Shown here in pieces: positions 36,246-46,099 of a stretch of DNA of 64,000 nucleotides (positions are counted from its first letter, which is position 1; each line of letters opens with the position of its first letter). The stretch is from JAJEDW01 sp963555775. Its GTDB lineage: Bacteria; Acidobacteriota; Terriglobia; 20CM-2-55-15. The notes beneath the pieces were generated by a model. That model saw only the letters and a list, made by a program, of their open reading frames with translations. It searched no databases and was not told the origin of the DNA. Where the stretch lies: NCBI GenBank assembly GCA_963555775.3, contig CAUVWY020000009.1:992001-1056000 (forward strand), written 5' to 3'. Made by a program: the position numbers and the translations under genes.

Positions 36246-37580
36246 TTACAGCTCGAGCTTTCCGGTGCTCGCTCCGAAGCTCTCGGTCTCGACGTTGTAC
36301 AACTCCGCAAGCGAGACGAGCAGGTTCGCGGTGGGTTCCTTCTCCTTCGCCGCAACGTGACGGTTGCCGGCCAACCTGCCATGGGCGCCGCCCACCAGAA
36401 CGGCCGGTGTGTTGGAGCGGTCATGAAGGTTCCCGTTCGACATGCCGCTGCCCCAGTAAAGAAGCGAATGGTCGAGTAAGTTGCCGTCACCATCGGGAGT
36501 CGCCTTCATCTTCTCGACGAACTCGGCGAACTTGGCAATCTGGTAAAGGCCGATCTTCGCGTATTGCTCCATTTTCTCGGGGCTATCGCCATGGTGCGAG
36601 ATGCTGTGATGGGTTCCGGAAATACCGATGTGCGCGTAGCTGCGGTCGGTCGGTTCGTGACCGATCATGAACGTGAACACACGACTGATGTCGCCCTGAT
36701 ACGCCAATCTCATCAACTCGTAGGTGATGGTCATGTGGTCGTCGAACGCTTCGGGCAGACCGAGAGGCGCCGTGACGTCACCCGTGATGGTTCCCAGGCG
36801 GCTCTCCATCCGATCGAGCTGCAGTTCCACTTCGCGGATGTTGTTCAGGTAATTGTCGAAAATGGCCTGATCCGGCGCGCCCAACTCGCGACGCAGCTTC
36901 GACGTCTCGTTGACGACCGAGTCGAGCAGGCTCTGCCGCTCCTTCAGGCGGGCCGTCCGGAATTCCCTCGATCCGGTCTCGCCGAACATCCGCTCAAAGG
37001 TCACCCGGGGGTTGATGGATACCGGTAGCGGGGCCGTGTCGGTTCTCCAGGCCAGGGTATCGAAAATTGTGCACGGGAACCCGTCGCAGGCGCCTGTGGC
37101 CGTACCCATGTCCTCGGTCCCCACCTCGATCGAGCGGAGAGGCGTATCGCCGGCGACCTTATCGGCGATGTACTGATCGAGCGTCTTCTTCGACTGGATC
37201 TTCCCGAACGCGTCACCGGTGGCCTCGCGGTCCACAACCGGTCCGACGCCGTTAAGGAATGCCGAACTCGCCCCAACGTGCACCGACTCGCCCCAAGGGG
37301 CCTGCATCCCGCTGATGGTGACCAGATTGTGACGGAACGGCTCGAGCGGCATCATGACTTGCTTGAACGCAAAGTCCGTGCCGACCTCGTCGGGGTGCCA
37401 GACATCGGGATAGACGCCGCACGGCATGTAGGCGACGCCGAAGCGGAATGGCGAAGCGGCAGCCGTACGCGACTGCGCGGTCAGCGCCGGCACCATCGCG
37501 TCAAGGAGCGGCAATGCCAGGGTCACCCCGGCGCCGCTCAGAAATGTCCGTCGAGACAAATGTTTCTTGGTGACGATCAT
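36246..37580 (-). CDS. DUF1552 protein with Tat signal
   Basis: 444 residues. A twin-arginine signal (SRRTFLSGAGVTLALPLLDA) opens the typical DUF1552 sequence: FGVAYMPCGVYPDVWHP, LVTISGMQ, YIADKVAGDTPLRSIEVGTE, ISGTHHSISHHGDSPEKM, LLYWGSGMSNGNLH. The family is related to the DUF1501/sulfatase-like alkaline-phosphatase superfamily and is almost always encoded beside DUF1592 proteins in Acidobacteriota, Planctomycetota and Myxococcota, as here. Biochemical role unknown. It lies 42 bases after the DUF1592 gene and is the last gene of the operon. Folding before export is implied by the Tat signal. Confidence 0.92.
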   Translation of the reverse strand: MIVTKKHLSRRTFLSGAGVTLALPLLDAMVPALTAQSRTAAASPFRFGVAYMPCGVYPDVWHPDEVGTDFAFKQVMMPLEPFRHNLVTISGMQAPWGESVHVGASSAFLNGVGPVVDREATGDAFGKIQSKKTLDQYIADKVAGDTPLRSIEVGTEDMGTATGACDGFPCTIFDTLAWRTDTAPLPVSINPRVTFERMFGETGSREFRTARLKERQSLLDSVVNETSKLRRELGAPDQAIFDNYLNNIREVELQLDRMESRLGTITGDVTAPLGLPEAFDDHMTITYELMRLAYQGDISRVFTFMIGHEPTDRSYAHIGISGTHHSISHHGDSPEKMEQYAKIGLYQIAKFAEFVEKMKATPDGDGNLLDHSLLYWGSGMSNGNLHDRSNTPAVLVGGAHGRLAGNRHVAAKEKEPTANLLVSLAELYNVETESFGASTGKLEL

Positions 37581-37622
37581 CAGTCGTGTACCTCTCTGAA
37601 AGGATGCGGTATGTTCTCACAT

Positions 37623-40145
37623 CTAGCGAATAATGGCGACATTTTCAGCCTCGGACTGTGCAATCTCCCCACCGGCGCCGGCCGGCTCCAATCGGGTCCG
37701 CATCTGGAATGGGCGACTTTCGACGATGCCGAGGACGATCGACGAAAACGCGTAATCGCGCTCGGCTGACCTGCCGACGATACTCCGAACGACCGCCATG
37801 TCCGGCGGCTGAAGGCCCCGGCCGAGCGCATAGGTCATCAAGCGCTCCGTAACGATCGTCGAGAATGCCTCGGGCCGGGACAGGATCGCCTGGCGTAGGG
37901 CCACCGGTCCGTCCACCGTGGTCCCGTCCGCCAGTTGCCCGACAGAGTCGATCGGCGCACCGTTCGAGGTCTCGCGCCACTTCCCGACCGAATCGAAGTT
38001 CTCCAGTGCGAAACCCACGGGATCGATGGTTCGGTGACAGCCCGCACATGCAGGATTTTGGCGGTGTGCCTCCATTTGTTCCCTGACCGTCTTCGGCGCA
38101 GTCGTGTCCCCGGAGTCGCTCTCTTCGAGTGCCGGTACGTTGGGCGGTGGTGGCGGCGGTGGGGTGCCAAGGAACGTGTCCAGTATGTAGACCCCTCGAA
38201 AAACGGGCGAGGTGCGGTTGGCGACCGACGTCAGCGACAGCACGCTTCCGTGCCCCAGCAAACCGCGGCGCCGCGGTTCGGTTACCGTTACCCTTCGGAA
38301 ACGCGATCCGTACACTCCGGGAATCTCGTAGTGTCGGGCGAGTCGCTCATTCACGAACGTATAGTCCGCGTCCAACAACTCCAGCAGGCTCCGGTCCTCG
38401 CGCAGGATATGCGAGAACAACAACTCGGTTTCGTGGCGGAAAGCCTGACGGGTGTTGTCGTCGAAATCGGGAAAGAGCAGGATGTCGGGATGGACTTTGC
38501 CTTCGAGGTTGCGCAACTGCAACCACTGGCCGGTGAAGTCGCTGACCATCGCGTCCGTACGGGGGTCGGCGATCATGCGGCGGACCTGCGCTTCGAGCAC
38601 TCCCGGATCGCGAAGCCGGCCTTCCTCGGCGAGCGACAGCAGTTCGTCGTCGGGAATACTGCTCCAGAGGAAGAAGGAGAGACGCGAAGCAAGTTCGATA
38701 TCGTTGATCGTGAGCGCCGCACCCGCGGGAAGGTCGTCGGGATCTTGCTCGATCCGGTACAGGAATCGCGGACTGGACAGAATTCGCGTCACTCCGGCGC
38801 GAATGCCGGCATCGAACGTCGCACCCTGGTCCCGTGCCTGCCGGTAGAATTCCAGAGGCGCCTCGACATCGACCGACGTGACCGGACGCCGGAACGCGCG
38901 GCGTGACAGTTGAAGAAAGATCTGCTCGGCGCACGGCGATTCGTCGGCGACCGACTCCGGCCGGCAGACGAAGACACGCTCCCGGCTTGGCGTCATGCTC
39001 ACGCCGGTGACGGCGTAAGGTCCCTCGATGTGCACGGTCTTCAGCCGCGGAAGTCCTCCGATCATGTGGATTTCCTGACTGTCACGCAACGAAGGCTGCC
39101 ATACATCCTGCGGCTGGAAGCTTCGTTCCCGGAACGTGAACCCCACGTCGTGCGGCCCCGCGGTGACCGGGATGCGGGCCGTCATTCGCGCGTCGATGAT
39201 GGCACGCGCTTCATTCATGTCCTCCACCTGAATCTCGTGGTCCTCGAGCCCGCCAATTTCCGCCGAATACACCTCCGCCCCGTCGAGCGTGATGATGAAA
39301 GTGTTGGGAACGTCGTTGCCCTCGACCCCGGCATATCCTTCTTCGATGCCCCTGACCAGACGGCCGAACAGTGCGTACTCCCCGTCGGCGGGGAAGACGT
39401 GACGCACGAACGTGCCGCCGCGGGTGCCGATGGGCAGTCCCGGGATATGGCCGTTCTGTGAGAAATTGCGGTTGATAGAGTATTCGGTGGTCCCAACCTC
39501 GGACTCGGGATCGCCGATGGCGAGCGTGCCGATGCGCTGAGCCGCGATGAGGTACCGCTCCAGCAGGAGCGGGGAGGTCGGGAGCGCTGCCGCGATGTTG
39601 TCGAACCCGAAGTCGGCGCCGTCGCCGGGCAGCAGGTCGGTGACCTCCACCTCGACGGCGAGCAGGTCACGAATGGCGTTACGATACTCCGTCCGGTTCA
39701 AACGATGCGCGACGTAGCGGCCCGGCGTACTTCGCGTGGCCCACCCCTGGTCGAGCGAACGGGCGAGCCAGCCGGTGAACGCGGCATACTCGGTTTCGGC
39801 GGGACGGCGCGCCCCCTCGGGGGGCATCGCGCGGACGCTCAACTTCCGGAGCACACGTTCCCACGTGGCCGCGTGGGCGATGGGGTCCTCCAGGCTTGCC
39901 GACTGCAGGTTCACGGGGTCGTTTTCGGGCAGTGCGAGGCGGTCGTTGTGACAGGCCACACAGTATTGGTCAAGCAAGGCGCGGTACTCGGCGGCGGGGC
40001 CCAAAGACGGCTCTACCTGCGGCGTGGCGGCCCCGGCGCTCGGAACGAACACGGACGCCCCGCCCGCACAGACCAGGATTGCCACGGCCAACGCTTCCGT
40101 TATTCTGGTTACGGCGGGCGTCATTGACTTCGTCACGGTCTTCAT
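37623..40145 (-). CDS. DUF1592 cytochrome-c-like exported protein
   Basis: 840 residues. Signal peptide AVAILVCAGGASVFVP, then a haem-binding CVACH near residue 62, followed by the DUF1587 (HRLNRTEYRNAIRDLL), DUF1595, DUF1592 (DIELASRLSFFLWSSIPDDELL), DUF1588 (RRRGLLGHGSVLSLTSVANRTSP) and DUF1585 (TIVTERLMTYALGRGL) modules in the usual order. A second CAGCH (NPACAGCHRTIDP) lies near 685. It is a large periplasmic c-type cytochrome-like protein of unknown reaction, suspected to act in polymer or steroid-like carbon breakdown. It overlaps the ankyrin gene by four bases and precedes DUF1552. Confidence 0.92.
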   Translation of the reverse strand: MKTVTKSMTPAVTRITEALAVAILVCAGGASVFVPSAGAATPQVEPSLGPAAEYRALLDQYCVACHNDRLALPENDPVNLQSASLEDPIAHAATWERVLRKLSVRAMPPEGARRPAETEYAAFTGWLARSLDQGWATRSTPGRYVAHRLNRTEYRNAIRDLLAVEVEVTDLLPGDGADFGFDNIAAALPTSPLLLERYLIAAQRIGTLAIGDPESEVGTTEYSINRNFSQNGHIPGLPIGTRGGTFVRHVFPADGEYALFGRLVRGIEEGYAGVEGNDVPNTFIITLDGAEVYSAEIGGLEDHEIQVEDMNEARAIIDARMTARIPVTAGPHDVGFTFRERSFQPQDVWQPSLRDSQEIHMIGGLPRLKTVHIEGPYAVTGVSMTPSRERVFVCRPESVADESPCAEQIFLQLSRRAFRRPVTSVDVEAPLEFYRQARDQGATFDAGIRAGVTRILSSPRFLYRIEQDPDDLPAGAALTINDIELASRLSFFLWSSIPDDELLSLAEEGRLRDPGVLEAQVRRMIADPRTDAMVSDFTGQWLQLRNLEGKVHPDILLFPDFDDNTRQAFRHETELLFSHILREDRSLLELLDADYTFVNERLARHYEIPGVYGSRFRRVTVTEPRRRGLLGHGSVLSLTSVANRTSPVFRGVYILDTFLGTPPPPPPPNVPALEESDSGDTTAPKTVREQMEAHRQNPACAGCHRTIDPVGFALENFDSVGKWRETSNGAPIDSVGQLADGTTVDGPVALRQAILSRPEAFSTIVTERLMTYALGRGLQPPDMAVVRSIVGRSAERDYAFSSIVLGIVESRPFQMRTRLEPAGAGGEIAQSEAENVAIIR

Positions 40146-41938
40146 TGCGCCACCGGCAACCGCGGTTCGGCATCGCCCGAGGCGTCTTCCACCTCTTCAG
40201 AGATCGTCTTGTCTTCTGAGGCCGTCTCGTCTTCGTTTTCGCCGGACTCATCGGAATCGCCGGGAGGAAAGGAGGTATCTTCCGAATCGCCCGCACCCTC
40301 GACTTCCTCCTCTTCAGTGTCTTCCGGCAAAGGCGGCGGCACCGGCGCGGGATCGTCGGGGCCCAGCCCCATCAACTCGCGCACCGCGGCAATCACTTCT
40401 TCCCTCGTATCCTGCGGCCGACGGTATGTTCTCGCATCATTGTTGTTCCCCGGCGGCGGCGGCGGCGGCGGTTCCTCGGCCAGCAGAAGTGGGGTGAGGT
40501 TCTCGTCGTCGACGGCGTCGAGATCCGCACCGGCGGCAACGAGTTCCTGAATGATGGCCACCTGCCGTGCCTCAACGGCCATATGCAGGGGGGTGGAGTC
40601 GTCCGGCGTTTTTACGTTGGGGTCGGCGCCGGCCGCGAGGAGCGCCTTGATCGCGTCCAGCGGCTCGCGATTCGACTCCTCCCGGAACGGTGGCGGGCCG
40701 AGGCGCGTGAATCCGGGTCCTGCTGCGAAGGGGGCTCCGCGGCCCCCGTTGATGGCTACCATGATGGGCGTTCGGCCGACGTTCGCATTGCCGCGGCCGC
40801 CTTCAGCGTCATCACCTTCTTCTTTCTCGGGTTCCACCGGAGTCCATTCGACCTCGGCGCCGTGATCGATCATCAACTTCAACACATCCACGTCGGACGC
40901 GACCGCCGCGCGGAAGAAGGGCGAGCTGTTGATTTTGGGGGCGCAGCAAAGGGTGGTCGAATGCAACTGGCCAATGAAGGGCTTGTTGGGATCGGCGCCG
41001 CGATCGAGCAGCAACTCAACCAGATCCAGCGCGTTCATGGCATTGTCGTGGTCGGCACGCAGGCGTGACCCGTCGTGAGCGCGCATGTCCGTGGTCCCGT
41101 CGTGCATGTCGACAGCGAAGTACAGGGCCCCGTCGTCCGGGTCGGCGCCAAGATCGAGCAGCGTCCTTACCAGGTCGAACCGGTCGTTGATGACGGCGAT
41201 GACGGTCGGGGTCGCCCCGTCTTCATTGGTGAGCGTTGGATCCGCGCCGGCCTCGATCAGCGCTTTCACGACTGCCTCGTGGCCATTCCGTACCGCAAAG
41301 TGGAGCGCGGTGAAGCCGCCGCTCGCATGATCGGCGTGTTTCCGCTCCTCGATCGTCGTGACCCGAGCCTTATGATCGGGATCCGCTCCGTGTCGGAGCA
41401 AGGCGCCGACCACGTCCGTGTGGCCTTCCGCCGCCGCCCACATCAGGGCCGTCTGTTCCTGAAAAGTATCGGCTGAGTGCACGTCGGCACCGGCATCGAG
41501 CAACAGAGTGACGGCATCGAGGTTGCCTGATCGCGACGCGGCCATGAGTGCGGTCTCACCGTCCGGATGGAGCGACTCGATCGATGCGCCGCCTCCCAGC
41601 AACGCGCTGACCATCGCGGCGTCGCCTGTTCGGCTCGCTTGCAGCAGCGGCGCGATACCGTATGCATTCGGCGTGTCCACGTCGGTGCCGGCTGAGATCA
41701 GCGCCCGCGCCATCTCGACATCCGAATGGTACGCCGCCCACAGCAGTGCGGTCGATCCATCCGGCCCCGGCTCGTTGACACTGGCTTCGGCGGCAATCAA
41801 CTCGCGAACGGCCTGAAGGTCGCCGCCCTGGGCGGCAACGACCAGACGGTCGTCGCGTCCCTGTCCATAAATGGCCGCGGCCCCGACCGCAAGCAGCGCT
41901 ACCGATAACAGAAGGCTCGATGTTCGTTGAGTACGCAT
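40142..41938 (-). CDS. Exported ankyrin-repeat protein
   Basis: 598 residues from ATG 41938; a signal peptide starts there (SLLLSVALLAVGAAAIYG). About ten ankyrin repeats run from about 35 to 480 (GSTALLWAAYHSDVEMARAL, GETALMAASRSGNLDAVTLL, GFTALHFAVRNGHEAVVKAL). The C-terminal part has proline runs and an extremely acidic tail rich in Glu, Asp and Ser, unlike its neighbours, possibly calcium-binding or disordered. First gene of the operon; its stop overlaps the DUF1592 start by four bases. Exported ankyrin proteins are recurrent partners of DUF1592/DUF1552 in Acidobacteriota, suggesting a periplasmic scaffold (inference). Confidence 0.88.
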   Translation of the reverse strand: MRTQRTSSLLLSVALLAVGAAAIYGQGRDDRLVVAAQGGDLQAVRELIAAEASVNEPGPDGSTALLWAAYHSDVEMARALISAGTDVDTPNAYGIAPLLQASRTGDAAMVSALLGGGASIESLHPDGETALMAASRSGNLDAVTLLLDAGADVHSADTFQEQTALMWAAAEGHTDVVGALLRHGADPDHKARVTTIEERKHADHASGGFTALHFAVRNGHEAVVKALIEAGADPTLTNEDGATPTVIAVINDRFDLVRTLLDLGADPDDGALYFAVDMHDGTTDMRAHDGSRLRADHDNAMNALDLVELLLDRGADPNKPFIGQLHSTTLCCAPKINSSPFFRAAVASDVDVLKLMIDHGAEVEWTPVEPEKEEGDDAEGGRGNANVGRTPIMVAINGGRGAPFAAGPGFTRLGPPPFREESNREPLDAIKALLAAGADPNVKTPDDSTPLHMAVEARQVAIIQELVAAGADLDAVDDENLTPLLLAEEPPPPPPPGNNNDARTYRRPQDTREEVIAAVRELMGLGPDDPAPVPPPLPEDTEEEEVEGAGDSEDTSFPPGDSDESGENEDETASEDKTISEEVEDASGDAEPRLPVAQ

Positions 41939-42389
41939 CCTCTGAATCCCCTTATGAATCCCCTTGAGCAGAAGCAACCGATATGGGTCATTTCGTGACC
42001 CGATGCCACGCGTGTGCCACATATGACGAGGCCGCTCCGTTGTTGTTGGAGCGTCAGATGGCGGTTCATTCGTCCGACTCCGAAGCCGCATTTTCGATGG
42101 TTCCGCCGAAGACATTGGAACGGCTCGGCGTCACACCAAAAATAACGACACACTAATCGCTCGCCGATGGCCAGGCGATCGCCAGTCGAGGCGAATTTGC
42201 ATTGTCCAGGTGGGCACACTCCCACCGTCAGCACATGTTAGCCTCAACCGGCGGACGGGGCCAGCAGAAAGACACTCTCGACATCATCGTCCGTTGTGCG
42301 CGAGGCTATCCCCACTTCACCTAGTCAGTCCTCGACGGACCTTTCTTGGCAGCCCGTCGCCGAACCTCGCAGTGTTCGGCCCCCGGGTC
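41939..42389. other. Intergenic, no gene seen
   Basis: No supported gene. Near its left end it should hold the ankyrin operon promoter (minus strand); no clear -35/-10 pair was found. At 42359-42380 a 7-bp hairpin (GCCGAAC / GTTCGGC) lies just past the TonB receptor stop, without a following T-run; it may be a weak terminator. Confidence 0.4.
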
Positions 42390-43292
42390 CTAGAACTCGT
42401 AGCGCAAGCCGAACTGGATGACCCGAGGTGGAATCATCACCTGCGAGTAATTGCCAAAGCTCCCGGGGAAGACGAACGAAAGCGTTTCCCATGCGTCGGG
42501 GTTGAATCGAACGCTGTTCGTTACGTTGAAGGCCTCGGCCCGGAATTGAAGGGTGTGACCCTCGAACGGCATCGCGAAGCGCTTGCCGATGGCCATGTCG
42601 ATCGAGAATATCCCATCGCCGCGCAGGTTGTTCCGTTGCCCGATTTCACCGGGCAGGACTTGCCTGAACGAGGCCAGGGCCGCTTCGGGATCGCTGAACA
42701 CGTTCGGTCCCGTGCCCCCTCCGATCAATCGGGCGTTCTTCGCGTTGGTTTGTTCCGGGACCGTTCCTACCGTTTCGGCGAAGTGCTGGTAGCAATAGCA
42801 CGTCGGCCAGGCCAGACCGTTCAACACACTGAGGGGCATGCCTGACGTCAAGCGCATCAGACCGCTGATCTGCCAACCGCCAAGCACGGCCTGGCCCGCC
42901 GGTCCCAGGTCGGACAGTAAGGGTTTTCCTGTTCCAATCGGCAACTCGACGACCCAGTTGGCGTTCCATTGGTGGCGCATGTCGAAATCGGAGACGGCCC
43001 GCTGAGCTTCCCGGTCCCAGGAGTTGATGACGCTGAACGTCGACCAGTAGGTGTCTCCCGGAACCTGGCCGAACCTTTCGCCCTGGCTGCGGCGAGAGCC
43101 CACCGACACCAGGTCAGTGGACTTGGACAAGGTGTAGTTCAGGTCAAACTGGTACCCGTCGGAGAAAGCCTTGCGCAGCGACACCTGCATCGAGTGGTAG
43201 GTCGAGGTTCCGAAAGACCGCAACGCATCGAAGCCCCAGAACTGGGGGTTGAGGAACGTCCCCGGCCCCAGATCGCTGCGAACGGGGAGCAC
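42390..43292 (-). CDS. TonB-dependent receptor, C-terminal part (after frameshift)
   Basis: About 300 residues forming the end of an Oar-like outer-membrane beta-barrel: TYHSMQVSLRKAFSDGYQFD, FDMRHQWNANWVVELPIGTG, LQFRAEAFNVTNSVRFNPDA, and the terminal strand QFGLRYEF ending in Phe. It lacks any signal peptide, plug or start region. The preceding receptor part reads into this one only if one base is added near 43258-43270, so the two pieces are one gene interrupted by a frameshift, either real or an assembly error in a GGGGCCGGGG run. Confidence 0.85.
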   Translation of the reverse strand: MLPVRSDLGPGTFLNPQFWGFDALRSFGTSTYHSMQVSLRKAFSDGYQFDLNYTLSKSTDLVSVGSRRSQGERFGQVPGDTYWSTFSVINSWDREAQRAVSDFDMRHQWNANWVVELPIGTGKPLLSDLGPAGQAVLGGWQISGLMRLTSGMPLSVLNGLAWPTCYCYQHFAETVGTVPEQTNAKNARLIGGGTGPNVFSDPEAALASFRQVLPGEIGQRNNLRGDGIFSIDMAIGKRFAMPFEGHTLQFRAEAFNVTNSVRFNPDAWETLSFVFPGSFGNYSQVMIPPRVIQFGLRYEF

Positions 43293-46099
43293 GCGTAGTC
43301 GATATAGTAGAGCGCCGTGCCCGTATCGGGGCTGCTGGACCGGATGGCGTCGTAGACGCGCTGAGTCGCCGTGGCCTCCGGTGTGGCGGCGCCGGAATAG
43401 ACGTTCTCCCAGAACCCGATGGGCGACACGGCTTCGGACGGCACCCCGCGCCGCGCCATGGTTTCGAGTTCGTGGAGCGAGTCCATCAAGAGTTGGCCCG
43501 ACGCCGGGTCTCTGAAGTTGGTGTATTGAGCCGCGGCCGTGTCGTTGACGAGCAGTCGGCGTCCGAGCCGGCCCACGTATCCAATCTCGACCAGGTAACC
43601 GCCATCCAACTCACGGGCGATCGAGAAGGTGGGGTTGATGCTGTAGGGAGGCCGAACGCTGGAGTCGACTCCCTGGCTCCATCCGAGTCCGGTGGGGTTA
43701 GGTGTGCCCGGCCCTCCAGGCGGCGCAGGCAAGATCCCATCGGCGGGGGGACTCGAAATCCCGGCGAAGCGAGGCGCCGCCGCCACATTGGCAATCTGGT
43801 TGGTCACCTTGCTGGTAAGACCGAACGCGTTCCGGTCGAGCATCTGCATCATGCCCATGCCGAAGCTGCTGTAAAAGATGCCGACCCCCGCCCGGATCGA
43901 TGTCTGCCCCCGGCCGCCCAACAGCCTGCCCAGAAAACCATCGCCGCCATCCGGCGAGAAGGCGACGGCCAGCCGGGGCCCGAAATTCTTGTAGTGCGTG
44001 TCCCACAACGGGCCGCCTTGGGCATCGTCGGCCGATACGAAGCCGATGGGTCCCGCTTCGTGCGAAGGCCGGCCGTTTGCCGCCAGGTCCAGGCGGTCGG
44101 CGATATATTCGTCGAGTGTTGGCGTGATGCTGACCTGGAGCCCGTTCACCTCACGAACAGGAGGCATGAGGGACCAACGCAGGCCGGCCGTGACCGTCAG
44201 GCCCGGCTTGAGGCGCCAAGTGTCCTGGAGGTAGAGTTCCAGTTGTTCCGCACCGAAAGTTCGGCGGGCGGGGTCGCCCATGGGCAACGAATTGCCGTCC
44301 AGGTCGTAGTTGTAGTTGGCGTCGTAGAAGTTGAGGACGCCCAGTGCGGTTGCCATCGTCTCCCGGTAGACGCCCGGATTGGCCGGCGGAGCGGGCAGCG
44401 GCCGATCGAACAGCGCGGGGGCGTCGATCAGCGCCCAGGCCGCCTGTTTGGCAAAGTGATAGCTGTTGTCATAGCTCACACGGCGGTTTCGAACCGAAAC
44501 GAACTCCCCTCCGAACTGCAGGAAGTGCAGACCGCGCGACGCGGAGAAGTTCGCTGTGACCGTTTGCGTCGGCAGGTAGGTGTCCTGGGGCGTCGTCGAG
44601 CCCAGGATATCGTCGATGATGCTGTCTCCGAGACTGGCCCGGGATGCCGTTCGGACACCCGACAAAGCCAATTTCTGGCCTGTGAATCCGTAGCGGAACG
44701 TGCCGACGACGTTGCCGCCGAACGTGCCGTCGTATCCGAACGCGAACCCGCGGCTGGTGTCCTTCGTCTCGCTGTTGGGAGGCTGACCGGGAAACTGGGG
44801 CACGCTCGAGATGCTGTCGTTCTGGTAGTTGACGCGCAGGAACATGCGGTGTAAACCGTTCCGGTCCGCGGTCCAGTCGATCTTTGAAACGAACGTGTTC
44901 CAAGCCAGGGGCGTCGAGGCCGCGAACCGGTGTCCCGCGGTGTTCAGGCCGTCTCCGACGGTGGAGTCGTTCGGTTCCGGGAAGGAATTGAAGTATTCGA
45001 GCGTGGCGGAATTGGGACCCGTCTGCAGAGGATCGAGGCGTGTCCGGATGAATTCGGGGTCGAGCGTCACGACATCTCCGCCCGTGTTCCGGTACTTGAC
45101 GAAGCCGTCGCGCATCGAAGCCGTCGGAACCCGGCGCACGGCGCTGCCCTCGCTGGCGTCCCGGCGGCCTTCGTAGTTGACGAAGTAGAAGACGCGCTCT
45201 CTCCGGATGGGGCCGCCGACGGAACCGCCGAACACATTGCGGATAAGCTTGGGACGATCGACGCCGGCCCTGTTGTTGAAGAAATCATTCGCCGCCGTGA
45301 CCGTGTTCCGGTGAAATTCGTAGAGCGATCCGTGCACCGCGTTGGTCCCGCTCTTGGTCACCAGCGACACCTGCGCGCCCGACGAGCGGCCCTGGTCGGC
45401 GTTGGCCGAGGTCGTCACCACACGGAATTCCTGAATCGAATCCAGCGTGTTGCGAAGCACGCTGGTGAACGGCAAGCGTCCATTCTGATCGTTCACATCG
45501 ACCCCGTCGAGCGTCACGTTCGACTGGTCGCTCTGGGCGCCGTTGACCGATCCGTTTCGGATATCCGACGTTCGCTGGCCGTCCAGCGGGTCGGCGCTGA
45601 TGAACGTGACACCCGCCTGCAGCGAGAGCAGTCCGGCCGGATTGCGCGCGTTCAGGGGCAATTGGCTGATCGGCCGGGTTCCGAACGCGTTCCCGACCGA
45701 CGCATCGGTGGTATTCAGCTGTTCGGGCCCGGCCGACACCGTGACGGATTCGGTGAGCGCCGCGACTTCGAATGTGACGGGAAGCTCGACGTTTGTGTTG
45801 ACGAGCAACGTGACGCCCTCGATGGTCACCGATTGGAAGCCCGTCTGGATCGCCGCCAACGTGTAGGCGCCTGGTGGCAACTGGGCAAAGATGTACAGTC
45901 CCTCGCTGTTGGACAAATTGTTTCGCTGGAGACCGTTGGCGACGTTCGTAACGGTGATCTCGGTGCCGGGGAGCACTGCGCCGCTCTGGTCGGTGACCCG
46001 CCCGCTCAAACTGCTGGATTGAGCGTGAGAATTTGTAGCGACGAGCGTGATGGCCAGCAGCAACGTCAGAAATCCTGAGTAGAATCGCCTGAGTTCCAT
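43139..46099 (-). CDS. TonB-dependent receptor, Oar-like, N-terminal part (before frameshift)
   Basis: From ATG 46099 (GAGG nine bases upstream; the ATG at 46114 is too early). Signal peptide SGFLTLLLAITLVATNSHA, a carboxypeptidase-regulatory Ig-like domain (SLSGRVTDQSGAVLPGTEIT), plug domain (VTVSAGPEQLNTTDASVG, VTLDGVDVNDQNGRLPF) and most of the barrel. True coding extends to about 43265; the remaining frame to 43139 is out-of-register sequence rich in Arg and Ser. With the C-terminal piece the protein would be about 1236 residues, normal for the family. Ligand unknown; no neighbouring enzyme suggests one. Confidence 0.88.
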   Translation of the reverse strand: MELRRFYSGFLTLLLAITLVATNSHAQSSSLSGRVTDQSGAVLPGTEITVTNVANGLQRNNLSNSEGLYIFAQLPPGAYTLAAIQTGFQSVTIEGVTLLVNTNVELPVTFEVAALTESVTVSAGPEQLNTTDASVGNAFGTRPISQLPLNARNPAGLLSLQAGVTFISADPLDGQRTSDIRNGSVNGAQSDQSNVTLDGVDVNDQNGRLPFTSVLRNTLDSIQEFRVVTTSANADQGRSSGAQVSLVTKSGTNAVHGSLYEFHRNTVTAANDFFNNRAGVDRPKLIRNVFGGSVGGPIRRERVFYFVNYEGRRDASEGSAVRRVPTASMRDGFVKYRNTGGDVVTLDPEFIRTRLDPLQTGPNSATLEYFNSFPEPNDSTVGDGLNTAGHRFAASTPLAWNTFVSKIDWTADRNGLHRMFLRVNYQNDSISSVPQFPGQPPNSETKDTSRGFAFGYDGTFGGNVVGTFRYGFTGQKLALSGVRTASRASLGDSIIDDILGSTTPQDTYLPTQTVTANFSASRGLHFLQFGGEFVSVRNRRVSYDNSYHFAKQAAWALIDAPALFDRPLPAPPANPGVYRETMATALGVLNFYDANYNYDLDGNSLPMGDPARRTFGAEQLELYLQDTWRLKPGLTVTAGLRWSLMPPVREVNGLQVSITPTLDEYIADRLDLAANGRPSHEAGPIGFVSADDAQGGPLWDTHYKNFGPRLAVAFSPDGGDGFLGRLLGGRGQTSIRAGVGIFYSSFGMGMMQMLDRNAFGLTSKVTNQIANVAAAPRFAGISSPPADGILPAPPGGPGTPNPTGLGWSQGVDSSVRPPYSINPTFSIARELDGGYLVEIGYVGRLGRRLLVNDTAAAQYTNFRDPASGQLLMDSLHELETMARRGVPSEAVSPIGFWENVYSGAATPEATATQRVYDAIRSSSPDTGTALYYIDYACSPFAAIWGRGRSSTPSSGASMRCGLSEPRPTTRCRCRCARLSPTGTSLT

